Origin: an uncultured Methanomicrobiales archaeon
Lineage (GTDB): Archaea; Halobacteriota; Methanomicrobia; Methanomicrobiales; Methanospirillaceae
Length of the DNA: 40,352 bases
NCBI GenBank assembly: GCA_903828975.1
Contig: CAIKOD010000158.1
Location: 1 to 40,352, forward strand
Direction of reading: 5' to 3'
A program made the position numbers and the translations under genes. This document shows positions 1-6,911 of this stretch, piece after piece (the stretch's first letter is position 1; each line of letters starts with the position of its first letter). The notes under the pieces are model-generated. The model saw only the letters and a list, made by a program, of their open reading frames with translations, ran no database searches and was not told the DNA's origin.

Positions 1-122
1 AACATATTTCTTCTTCATTTTATTTTTATAGTACGTACTTAGATAAAGTACTATTGGATAATATTTATATATAATATTAATTGACCGCAAACACTAGTGC
101 CATCCCTTAAAAATAGCATATG

Positions 123-146
123 AGTGGTGGACAATTGTCCCCCACT
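123..146 (-). terminator. Near-perfect palindrome downstream of corA-like gene
   Basis: A palindrome centred on GGACAATTGTCC, with arms AGTGG and CCACT, lies 27 bases beyond the stop of the minus-strand CorA-like gene. Reading the minus strand, a short T-run (complement of TTAAAAATAG at 112-121) follows it. This fits a terminator. An operator is also possible because the centre is fully symmetric. Nothing else is recognisable in bases 1-172, which are A/T-rich. Confidence 0.4.
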
Positions 147-172
147 CCACCTCTCAAAATATTGTTATCTCG

Positions 173-1267
173 TTATACATCGTCTTTCCGGCGTTTCCAG
201 ACATAGAGCACCCAGAGGAACGAAGCAAGTGTTGCCACGATTGTCGAGAGGCCAAGTAGTGGAACATACCACCACTGCGCCGCCATCGTACCTTCCATCA
301 CCCCGCTGCCGGCAATTGTCGCGATAGTATTCGGGACAAGGAATGCCGTGCCGAGCACCGTCAGGTAGGCAGTTACCAAGGCAAACCTGTTATTGAGGCT
401 CTGTAACTGGTTGTTATAGATACTCTGCATCACTTCGAGGCCGGATGCGAGGACCGTTGACATCTGCTCGGACAGTTCGATATGACGGTCGATGCTGTTC
501 GACAGTATCCCGATCCTCCCGAGGAGGTGCTCGTCGTCGGTAATAAGGTCTGAATCACCATAACGGAGTGATTCTGTCACGTCCTTTGTCGCCCAGAGCA
601 CATTTAAGTAATTGATCAGGATGTGCTTCATGTTATAGATGTCACGGGCGATCTGCTGCCTGCCGATCTTCTCCTCGATCAATGCCTTGCTGATGCTGTC
701 CCCGTGTGCCTCAATCCCGCGGAGGAATTCGAAATTGCGGTCATTATTCTCATCAATGATCCGCTCAAGGACAAGTGTGACGCTATCCGGTGTATTGTCC
801 GCATTCAGTTTCTTCAGGAAGGGCTGGGCATAACGGGAGAATTTAAGGAGCCTGTTGATGTCTTCGTTATGCACGGTAACGATGGTATTCCCTTTGATCA
901 GGATAATAATCGGACGCACAATGATGTCGGTCTCCGTCATGGCAACAGCAGGGAGCATAATTCCCAGCTCGTCATCATAGTCCTCGTACGAGGAATAGAA
1001 CCCCGAAAATAGCTTCTGGTAGTCCACTCTCTGGAATCCCATTGCAGGGCCGATTATTTCTATCTCCTGTTCCAGTTCCTTCGTGGTAAAGTCGACCCAG
1101 GCAACTGAAGCATCACGAACCGCCCTCAAATAATGTTCAGCAGACAGGTTGACAATTTTTTCAGTCAGCCCTCCCGTTTTCAGCGTTACGCAAAAGCTGG
1201 AGCTATTCGTTATTGAACAGTACGAGGGTGTTTCCGGCATTGCCATGACAATTTCAGGGGTTTCCAC
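173..1267 (-). CDS. CorA-like divalent cation transporter
   Basis: Probable CorA-family (Mg2+/divalent metal) inner membrane channel. The 364-residue protein has the family layout: a long soluble, helix-rich N-terminal part (about 1-290), then two C-terminal membrane segments (about 294-318 and 333-356) and a short basic tail (KRRKDDV). The stretch before the first helix (SIYNNQLQSLNNRFALVTAY) resembles the stalk helix of CorA proteins. The usual GMN signature at the end of the first helix is absent; GSG (320-322) stands in its place, so substrate and ion selectivity are uncertain. The start is a GTG supported by a strong ribosome-binding site (GAGGAGGTGA) 8 bases upstream. It is monocistronic, with a TATA-like box about 60 bases upstream. 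Confidence 0.8.
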   Translation of the reverse strand: METPEIVMAMPETPSYCSITNSSSFCVTLKTGGLTEKIVNLSAEHYLRAVRDASVAWVDFTTKELEQEIEIIGPAMGFQRVDYQKLFSGFYSSYEDYDDELGIMLPAVAMTETDIIVRPIIILIKGNTIVTVHNEDINRLLKFSRYAQPFLKKLNADNTPDSVTLVLERIIDENNDRNFEFLRGIEAHGDSISKALIEEKIGRQQIARDIYNMKHILINYLNVLWATKDVTESLRYGDSDLITDDEHLLGRIGILSNSIDRHIELSEQMSTVLASGLEVMQSIYNNQLQSLNNRFALVTAYLTVLGTAFLVPNTIATIAGSGVMEGTMAAQWWYVPLLGLSTIVATLASFLWVLYVWKRRKDDV

Positions 1268-1325
1268 GGGTCACTTCACCTCCTCACAGGGAGAATTTTT
1301 TCCTGTTATATGGTTGCTTTTTAAG

Positions 1326-1336
1326 CCATATATACC
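1326..1336 (-). promoter_or_regulatory. TATA-like box of the corA-like gene
   Basis: On the minus strand GGTATATATGG precedes an A-rich stretch and lies about 60 bases upstream of the GTG start at 1267. The spacing leaves a short leader that contains the strong ribosome-binding site. Assigned by sequence resemblance only. Confidence 0.4.
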
Positions 1337-1452
1337 TGGCATCATTACCTGACTGGACAGGGAAACCCTGGGTCCAGCTCTCTGCACGGAACCTGTAAAT
1401 GCCGTTTTTTGTTACCAGGTTAAATGGTGCTGAAAGGAAATTTACAAAAGTT

Positions 1453-1803
1453 GGCTTTGTTGAAACCCTGCATATTTTAAAAAAGAGGGGATATGTTCAC
1501 AGGAGGGGGTTTCACCCCCTCCCTGCCCCACCCCCCAATAAGATATCCATTGGCAGGGTTCAATTGAGGCATTCAAGAAAATTTCAGAGATTTGGAGATT
1601 ATTCCCTCTCCCAAACGGGGTTGCCAGAGCGGCGGGCCATGAGCCCCGGGAGCGTGACTAACTATTGGGATAACCTAACCCGCAAGATAGATTTAAGAGG
1701 GTTTCCCATGAAAATTCGTGAACGAACCCCAAGATGAAGAGATTTTGAAAGGGCATTTTCAGGGTTCGGGTTTGAACTCCCCGTTCATGTGTGTTTCAAC
1801 AGA
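1453..1803 (+). repeat. Dispersed repeat family, copy A (long form)
   Basis: This copy defines the plus orientation. It begins with GGCTTTGTTGAAACC (1453-1467) and ends with GTTTCAACAGA (1793-1803), which are inverted ends. In between, in order, are the hairpin GAGGGGGTTTCACCCCCTC, a GGCAGGGTTCAATTG block, a TTTCAGAGATTT block, a G/C-rich core ending CCCCGGGAGCGTGAC, an AGATAGATTTAAGAGGGTTT block and a CCCCGTTCATGTG block. The same blocks recur elsewhere in the window. No credible coding sequence is seen. It fills most of the gap between the CorA-like gene and the tungstate-binding gene. Confidence 0.85.
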
Positions 1804-1837
1804 ATCCAAATGTTAGGAAAAAAGTGGGAGGAACCAG

Positions 1838-3808
1838 TCAGCCCTTTACCACGGGAGGCATGAGGGTTGATGGGACGTTTCCTACTCCTGTCGGCGGAAC
1901 GATCGGTGGCAGCCCGTTTCCATTCAGGATTGCCTGCCCGTCACTGCCGAGGAGCAACTGGATCCACTGGATACCGGCAGACGGGTTGACTGCAACGGTT
2001 GGGACAGTAATACCGTACTCAATCGGTATTCCTGCTTCAGTGGTAGTGCCAGTGCCGAGGGTCCGTTTTACCTTGACGGTACTATACTTGTCAGCCATTG
2101 CCGGGTCAGACAGGTCCATCTCCGCTGGCAGGGTGATATACGATACCTTGTTCTCTACGGCAGTATTCATATAGCCGAGGTAGTAATCTGCGTTCCCCGC
2201 TTTCAGGATGTCAATGGGTTTCGGACCGGTTACCGCAATAATCAGGCCTTTGCCGTCAGGGGTTGCATTGGTGACGTCGATTACATATGCGCCATCAACA
2301 GCCGAAGTTGTGATCTTACTATGGGATCCTATGATCGTGCTGAAGATATTATCAAGACCATAATACCGCTCTGAAAGTTTGACCGTCTGGTATGCACGGT
2401 ATCCCCCTGGGTCAGTGTTCGGGTCACTGGTCACCAAACGGATACCATCGCGCTCAAGGATCTGGTACCAGTTGTCTTTGGTGATCTCGTTTGCGTATGC
2501 ACTCTTGTTCGTGTACATCAGGACCATCTGGTTCTTTGCAAACTTGACATAGTAATCCGCATATTTCGGGAACATCTGTTTCTCAATCAGCACACCATCG
2601 GCGCTGGCAAGGATGTCAGCCTTCTCACCATTCTTGGTGATCTTGTCAATCATGGCACTGCTCGCGCCGGAATAGATCTGGACATCTGTGTCCGGATGAG
2701 CTTTCACATAGACGACTGCAAGCTTGGTGAACGAGTTCAGGAGGCTCCCGGCATTGAAGACGACCAGTGGTTTTGTCGCAACTGCTGGTGTGGTGTAATC
2801 AACCGGTATACCAGCGGGTATGCCTTTTGGCACTCCTGCGGACATCGGGGTGAAGAGGCTCTTGCCATACTTGTCCTTACCATAGGCTGCAATCGCTGCC
2901 TGGGTATCAGGTGCTATCAGGAAATTGACGAAGTCGTTAGACGCCTTGATCTTTTCAACAGGCTGTTTTGTGTTGTATACCGACATGACGCTGTAGACAT
3001 TCAGGAGGGAATCACCCGTTGTAACGATCGGCTCAAGGTTGAGTTTTCCCTTGTAGGCAAGGTAGGTCCCTTCGTCGGTGAGGGTGTAGGCCCCTTTCTC
3101 GCTGGCCATCTGGAGTGTCTCTCCCATTCCTTTTCCTGCCTCTACATACCATTTCCCTGAGTTCTGGACGTCCTTTGCATAGTTGTACTTCGCATTTGCC
3201 CAGATCCTCTTTTCGGCTGAATGAGTTCCGGAACCGTCACCTCTTGAGACGAACGCAACTCCTGGTGTCCCCTTCTTGCCCTCAGCCATGATCTTGGTGA
3301 AAGCGGCTTCAGGAGTCATGCCCTTGATGCCGGCGGGATCACTTGCAGGTCCGACTATCTGGAAGTAATTGTCGGCAAAGCTCCGTCGGTTCAGCCCGGT
3401 ACCGTTCTCCATGAACTGCATTTCGCTTGCCGGGTCATGGACAAGAAGGATGTCCGCATCGCCACGTTTTGCAAGTTCAATGGCTTTTCCGGTCCCCTGC
3501 GACGTGATCTTCAGTTTCGTGTTGTACTGCTGTTCAAACATCGGCTGGAGATAGTCAAGGAGCCCTGTATCATAGAGACTCGTGGTTGTGGCAACCAACA
3601 GGGTCTGTGGAGTACCTGCTGGTTTTACGGGTGTGGCGACCACGGTTACCGGCGTAGCGGCAGGTGTGATTACCGGCTGGGTGGTGGTCACGGTTGCAAC
3701 AGGGGTTGTCTGCTGGGGTGTTGTACCGGTACAACCGGCAAAGCATGCCCCGGCTACGAGCAACACCATCAGTGCAACGATGAGTACATAGTGTGAATTT
3801 TTAGTCAT
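1838..3808 (-). CDS. Double-headed tungstate-binding lipoprotein (TupA-type + WtpA-type domains)
   Basis: Predicted extracytoplasmic, lipid-anchored solute-binding protein for tungstate or molybdate, 656 residues from the chosen ATG. It has a signal peptide with lipobox FAGC (Cys26) and a Thr/Pro-rich linker (27-68). Domain 1 (about 69-315) carries the TTTS...TGL opening and the RGDGSGTH segment of TupA-type tungstate-binding proteins. Domain 2 (about 346-650) opens VVFNAGSLLNSF and contains FAKNQMVLMYTNKSAY, NWYQILER and DPGGYR, closely resembling archaeal WtpA/ModA-type proteins. Single-domain relatives are roughly half this length, so this is a fusion of two binding proteins. An in-frame extension up to 4015 lacks homology and would bury the signal peptide, so I reject it. 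No permease or ATPase gene is adjacent. The divergent neighbour is a molybdopterin-cofactor gene. Confidence 0.9.
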   Translation of the reverse strand: MTKNSHYVLIVALMVLLVAGACFAGCTGTTPQQTTPVATVTTTQPVITPAATPVTVVATPVKPAGTPQTLLVATTTSLYDTGLLDYLQPMFEQQYNTKLKITSQGTGKAIELAKRGDADILLVHDPASEMQFMENGTGLNRRSFADNYFQIVGPASDPAGIKGMTPEAAFTKIMAEGKKGTPGVAFVSRGDGSGTHSAEKRIWANAKYNYAKDVQNSGKWYVEAGKGMGETLQMASEKGAYTLTDEGTYLAYKGKLNLEPIVTTGDSLLNVYSVMSVYNTKQPVEKIKASNDFVNFLIAPDTQAAIAAYGKDKYGKSLFTPMSAGVPKGIPAGIPVDYTTPAVATKPLVVFNAGSLLNSFTKLAVVYVKAHPDTDVQIYSGASSAMIDKITKNGEKADILASADGVLIEKQMFPKYADYYVKFAKNQMVLMYTNKSAYANEITKDNWYQILERDGIRLVTSDPNTDPGGYRAYQTVKLSERYYGLDNIFSTIIGSHSKITTSAVDGAYVIDVTNATPDGKGLIIAVTGPKPIDILKAGNADYYLGYMNTAVENKVSYITLPAEMDLSDPAMADKYSTVKVKRTLGTGTTTEAGIPIEYGITVPTVAVNPSAGIQWIQLLLGSDGQAILNGNGLPPIVPPTGVGNVPSTLMPPVVKG

Positions 3809-3875
3809 AGTACGATCGGTAAAACTATAGGATAACCTGATATGAATGTTTTCATTTAACATTTTGATAATGTAA

Positions 3876-3908
3876 ACCAATTGAATACCAATTGAAGTAT
3901 CAGTTGGT
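3876..3908 (-). promoter_or_regulatory. Three-site candidate operator upstream of the tungstate-binding gene
   Basis: ACCAATTGA occurs at 3876-3884 and again at 3887-3895, one helical turn apart (11 bases). A near-identical inverted site, TCAGTTGGT, lies at 3900-3908. The cluster sits 68-100 bases upstream of the chosen ATG, where an upstream regulator of the tungstate-binding gene would bind. Function is inferred from arrangement only. Confidence 0.4.
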
Positions 3909-4094
3909 AGTGTAGTGGAGTTGTGTTCAGCGGCAATAATCCGCCAGATAACGGATAGCCAGGAATAATAAGATTTCACCAATCTGTGGCGATCATACCA
4001 GACCGGATGAGCCATATCCTTCAGGTTCCGCCTCAGTGGTTTTTTACTTCCCGGGTGTATTAGTAGTAAAGAATATAGTAGGAGCGGATCCCTA

Positions 4095-4964
4095 GTGAAA
4101 GTGCTTCATATCGTCGGACATTCTGGTTCAGGTAAAACAACATTCATCACCCGGATGGCTGTTGAATTGGGAAAACTGGGAACTGTTGCGACCATCAAGC
4201 ATCTCGGGCACCATACCTACGCTCTTCCGGAAGGTAAGGATACCACGCTCTTCTTTGAATGCGGCGTGAATATATCCGAAGGAATTGATAGTGAAAAATC
4301 TGTCATCCTGCTCCGGGACCCTGACCTGTTTCACTCTCTTGGTCGCATGGCAGACCTTGGAATCGACTTCGTAATTATTGAGGGTTTCAAATCAGTAGAA
4401 ATCCCCTGTATCGTGTTCGGTGACCTTCCTGTCCATAACGCACTCATGGCGGATCCCTCTGTCGACCAGGTCATCAATGGTCTTTCTGTTTTCCCGGAGA
4501 TACAGACTAAAATAGGCCAGGAAAAGAAGATCATAGCTGAATGGGGGAGTATCAATCCGGTCCCACCGGAATGTGCACAGTGTTCTAAAGATTATAACAC
4601 CTGCCAGGGAAATAAGCCAAAAACCGGGAGATCGGAAAAACTTCCTGGTATTACCGGCGATAATCGTGGTGTTATTGTGTCGTTAACTGCAGGAATCAGT
4701 TGTAATGATGAACCGTGCGAAGGGTGGTATGAAAAACTTGTTGCAATTACCGCTGCCATTCACAGGGAACGGACTATTGCCGGTGAGAATGTTCTTACTT
4801 CAGTAACGGTACGGAACCGGTTGATCCCCCCTGGCCCGGAGGAGATTTATATCACTGCAATATCCTCCGGTTACAGGCTGGGAATTGTTGCGATTTCCCA
4901 GGTATTCCGGGAATTAAAGGAGTGCGTTACACCCCTCGGCGTTGTCCTGCACGGTTTTGATTAA
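4095..4964 (+). CDS. mobB: MobB-like molybdopterin-guanine dinucleotide protein with Cys motif and MoaE-like tail
   Basis: Cytoplasmic GTP-binding accessory protein of molybdenum/tungsten pterin cofactor synthesis. The first 150 residues match MobB: P-loop GHSGSGKT (8-15), KHLGHH (35-40), and IEGFKS (95-100) followed by the IPCIVF strand. A short Cys cluster follows (Cys160, Cys163, Cys170). The last hundred residues (about 190-285) weakly resemble MoaE, the large molybdopterin synthase subunit (RNRLIPPGPEEIYI, then SSGYRLG and ELK), but the lysine-rich catalytic end expected of MoaE is replaced by CVTPLGVVLHGFD. The GTG start has GGAG at 4081-4084. It is divergent from the tungstate-binding gene, which supports a joint role in tungsto- or molybdo-enzyme supply. 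The MobB part is secure; the MoaE-like tail is tentative. Confidence 0.85.
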   Translation: MKVLHIVGHSGSGKTTFITRMAVELGKLGTVATIKHLGHHTYALPEGKDTTLFFECGVNISEGIDSEKSVILLRDPDLFHSLGRMADLGIDFVIIEGFKSVEIPCIVFGDLPVHNALMADPSVDQVINGLSVFPEIQTKIGQEKKIIAEWGSINPVPPECAQCSKDYNTCQGNKPKTGRSEKLPGITGDNRGVIVSLTAGISCNDEPCEGWYEKLVAITAAIHRERTIAGENVLTSVTVRNRLIPPGPEEIYITAISSGYRLGIVAISQVFRELKECVTPLGVVLHGFD

Positions 4965-4976
4965 TCTCTCGGGTAA

Positions 4977-5409
4977 GGTGTCATTTTATCCCCTAATTCC
5001 ATTAATGATTTACGACGTAAAAATGGCAAAATAACTAACCCAAAATGTGATGGAAAAAAGTTATACAAAATGATTACAAGCAGGAAATATTGTGCCCACT
5101 GTAGGCATGACTTCTTTCCTCATATCAACCCTCTTCGGTTAACACTTATGATTTTAGAGTGGTCCAGATAATCAGACGCTCCTGGGGCTGCGCCCCGCCG
5201 CTGTGGCGACCCGGTCAGGATAGGGACTGTACATGGGGTTGAATTCTTGGTTTGCAGAATAACCCTGCCCAATGGCTATCCTGACGGGGGTGGGGCAGGG
5301 AGGGGGTGAAACCTCCTCCTGTCAAATGTTTTAACATTACTTTATAGAAGGAGATGGTTTCAACATATCAAAAATTATGGAAATCATCCAGTTATTGACA
5401 AATATTTAG
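4977..5409 (+). pseudogene. IS1595-type transposase remnant (zinc-ribbon N-terminus and extreme C-terminus)
   Basis: The frame from 4977 to 5171 reads through a degraded zinc ribbon (NPKCDGKKLY, then YCAHCRHDFF) and ends at a stop. This is the N-terminal layout of IS1595/ISXO2 transposases, with the first cysteine of the first pair lost. At about 5371-5409 the frame reads MEIIQLLTNI and stops, matching RRIIQLLEKS at the end of the transposase at 40065. The DDE core is missing. A 33-codon stretch beginning at ATG 5070 is part of this relic and not an independent small gene. Confidence 0.65.
5172..5364 (-). repeat. Dispersed repeat family, copy B (short, within the IS relic)
   Basis: This is a minus-orientation copy: the G/C core (GCGCCCCGCCGCTGTGGC), the AACCCTGCC block, and a hairpin region of which the right arm is slightly decayed (GAGGGGGTGAAACCTCCTC). 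It closes with GGTTTCAAC at 5356-5364. It separates the two transposase remnants, so it either inserted into the IS copy or was trapped during an internal deletion. Confidence 0.75.
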
Positions 5410-5432
5410 GGGCGGGAATGGTATCTTACCCA

Positions 5433-6275
5433 TTAATATTTATACCAGCGCCCCTTTTCGTCATACTCTCCCAGGACGGCTGCAACAGGTGGGGTGGTCT
5501 CTGAAAGCACCTTGTAAAAACACGCCTTATAGGTATAGAGGACCGTGACAACGACAAGAGCACCAGCGGCAAAGATGAGGGAAGTTATAATGATCCCATC
5601 AGCACCGAGCAGTGATGTGAAATAATCCGGGGTTACCGCCTGGATTTCGGTGGCATTCATCGTGGTAAGGGGTGAGAGCTTATCGAAGAACATCATGGTC
5701 CATATCATGAAAATTATGAAGAACCCGGTGAGCAGTATCAAGATGTTGACCAGGAAAAATTTTACCACGAGCCCGGTATGGTTCATAGTAAGTTCGATGC
5801 TGCGCCGTATTGATTCAAAGACCTTTTCATTTTCAAAGACTGCAACGGCGTCATAGAAATACATCAGGAATATGAATGGCACGGCGATACCAAGCAGGAT
5901 ACCTGCATAGAGTCCCATGGCTGATCCCGGTGTTCCGATTAACGATAGCGGTATGATGAGCAGGACGGCGGTAATAAGTGCCGCAAAGAGTATGACAATT
6001 CCCGGCAGGAGCACCCGGAAATAATTGTTCAGCCCGCTGGTAACAAAGCCACGAAATGTCATATCATTGTTCTTTACTGCAGCAAGGAGACCAGCAACGA
6101 AGAATGGCAGAATAATGATTTCAAGTATCCATAACTTGCCGGCGAGGAAGCTCCCCCCGTAATACTCAATGTTTAAATCTGCTGCCCCGACCAGGGCCAG
6201 TAATAATCCCGGCAGCCAGAGGACCGGATGCCTGGTTATGAGAACTAACGCCTCCCGGAGAGATGCGAGGACCAT
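5433..6275 (-). CDS. Six-helix integral membrane protein, function unknown
   Basis: A hydrophobic protein of 280 residues with about six membrane segments (near 16-33, 47-67, 87-110, 121-141, 168-196 and 225-250). Loops are short apart from a possible extracytoplasmic loop at 197-224 containing a likely N-glycosylation sequon (NAT). I recognise no catalytic or transport motif. The pattern is that of archaeal uncharacterised multi-helix proteins with internal similarity between halves (EAxxLIxRHP near the start, ExxFESIRRSIEL in the middle). The start lies 3 bases after the stop of the upstream pyruvate-kinase-C-like gene, so the two are probably co-transcribed. The IS relic ends one base from its stop codon. 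Confidence 0.7.
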   Translation of the reverse strand: MVLASLREALVLITRHPVLWLPGLLLALVGAADLNIEYYGGSFLAGKLWILEIIILPFFVAGLLAAVKNNDMTFRGFVTSGLNNYFRVLLPGIVILFAALITAVLLIIPLSLIGTPGSAMGLYAGILLGIAVPFIFLMYFYDAVAVFENEKVFESIRRSIELTMNHTGLVVKFFLVNILILLTGFFIIFMIWTMMFFDKLSPLTTMNATEIQAVTPDYFTSLLGADGIIITSLIFAAGALVVVTVLYTYKACFYKVLSETTPPVAAVLGEYDEKGRWYKY

Positions 6276-6278
6276 AAA

Positions 6279-6869
6279 TTATCTGTTCCTTGGCATGGCG
6301 ACAATCTCCCGTACCTGCAGATCGAAGAACGAGGCCGTATGAGAGGGCCGGATGACGCAAACCGTGTCTGATCCTGACATTGTCCCACCGACTGCAATAA
6401 TCTCCTCTTCCACGCCGACTGCCCCCTGGTCAGCAGCGATAAGGGCACATTCAATGGCGACTTTCATCCCGACTGCCACGTTCCTCCGCAGCGATTCAGC
6501 GATGGCATCGGTCCTTGAACCGCCACCGACCTTTGCAGACCGGGAGATGGCCCGCTCGAGGCCTGAAAGCACGTGGGTGCCAGTCACAATCCGTACTCCC
6601 TCGCGGGTAAGCCGTTCAGCAATATCCTTCTGGAATTCCCAGATCCCCGGCTTGGTAAACCCTACAACATGTGTAACGACGATAAGCTGGAGGCCCGATC
6701 CCCTCAGTTCATTGTAAAATTGTAATGCCGTCTCCCCGGATGTACTTGCCACCAGAACCTTCGACAACCCAAGCTCTTTTGCGCGTGAGACAGCGAAACG
6801 GGCCGCATCAGCGGTATTATGCGGTCCTGGAGAATCAAAATAATAGATAATTTTCTCTGTGAATGCCAT
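6279..6869 (-). CDS. Pyruvate kinase alpha/beta (C-terminal)-like domain protein
   Basis: A stand-alone relative of the pyruvate kinase C-terminal domain (COG1751-type), 196 residues and not a full pyruvate kinase. Visible family features are the opening IIYYFDSPGPHNT, a VASTSGETALQF segment after the first strand, VTHVVGFTKPG, and a late GGTMSGSDTVCVIRP segment. The reaction is not known; proteins of this type are common in methanogens. Divergent from the YchF-type GTPase with only 42 bases between starts, and upstream of the membrane protein with a 3-base gap, so it leads a two-gene unit. Confidence 0.75.
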   Translation of the reverse strand: MAFTEKIIYYFDSPGPHNTADAARFAVSRAKELGLSKVLVASTSGETALQFYNELRGSGLQLIVVTHVVGFTKPGIWEFQKDIAERLTREGVRIVTGTHVLSGLERAISRSAKVGGGSRTDAIAESLRRNVAVGMKVAIECALIAADQGAVGVEEEIIAVGGTMSGSDTVCVIRPSHTASFFDLQVREIVAMPRNR

Positions 6870-6911
6870 AATAACAAATTAATAAACTCTGATCACTTAA
6901 AGTGAATTGCA

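Larger units (their letters stand above)
4971..5431 (+). mobile_element. Decayed IS1595-family element, interrupted by a dispersed repeat
   Basis: Both ends match the IS end seen at 40043-40068. The left end (4971-4996) agrees at 20 of 26 positions (GGGTAAGGT...CCCCTAA). The right end (5406-5431), in inverted orientation, agrees at 25 of 26. The interior keeps remnants of the two ends of a transposase in the plus orientation, with a copy of the dispersed repeat (5172-5364) in place of the middle. The element starts 6 bases after the mobB stop and ends one base before the stop of the convergent membrane-protein gene. No clear target duplication is visible. Confidence 0.75.

Noticed and set aside
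1399-1737. Open frames inside the dispersed repeat
   Set aside because: Frames differ between copies and are broken by indels; the hairpin and ends explain the conservation better.
3809-4015. N-terminal extension of the tungstate-binding protein
   Set aside because: It would hide the signal peptide and lipobox, contains the candidate operator and shows no homology.
4095-4964. A plain bifunctional MobB-MoaE enzyme
   Set aside because: The MoaE part lacks the lysine-rich catalytic end, so I report only a MoaE-like tail.
5070-5171. A 33-codon frame with a C-x-x-C segment that could pass for a small zinc protein
   Set aside because: It continues upstream in frame and lies inside the IS1595 relic, where it matches the transposase zinc ribbon.
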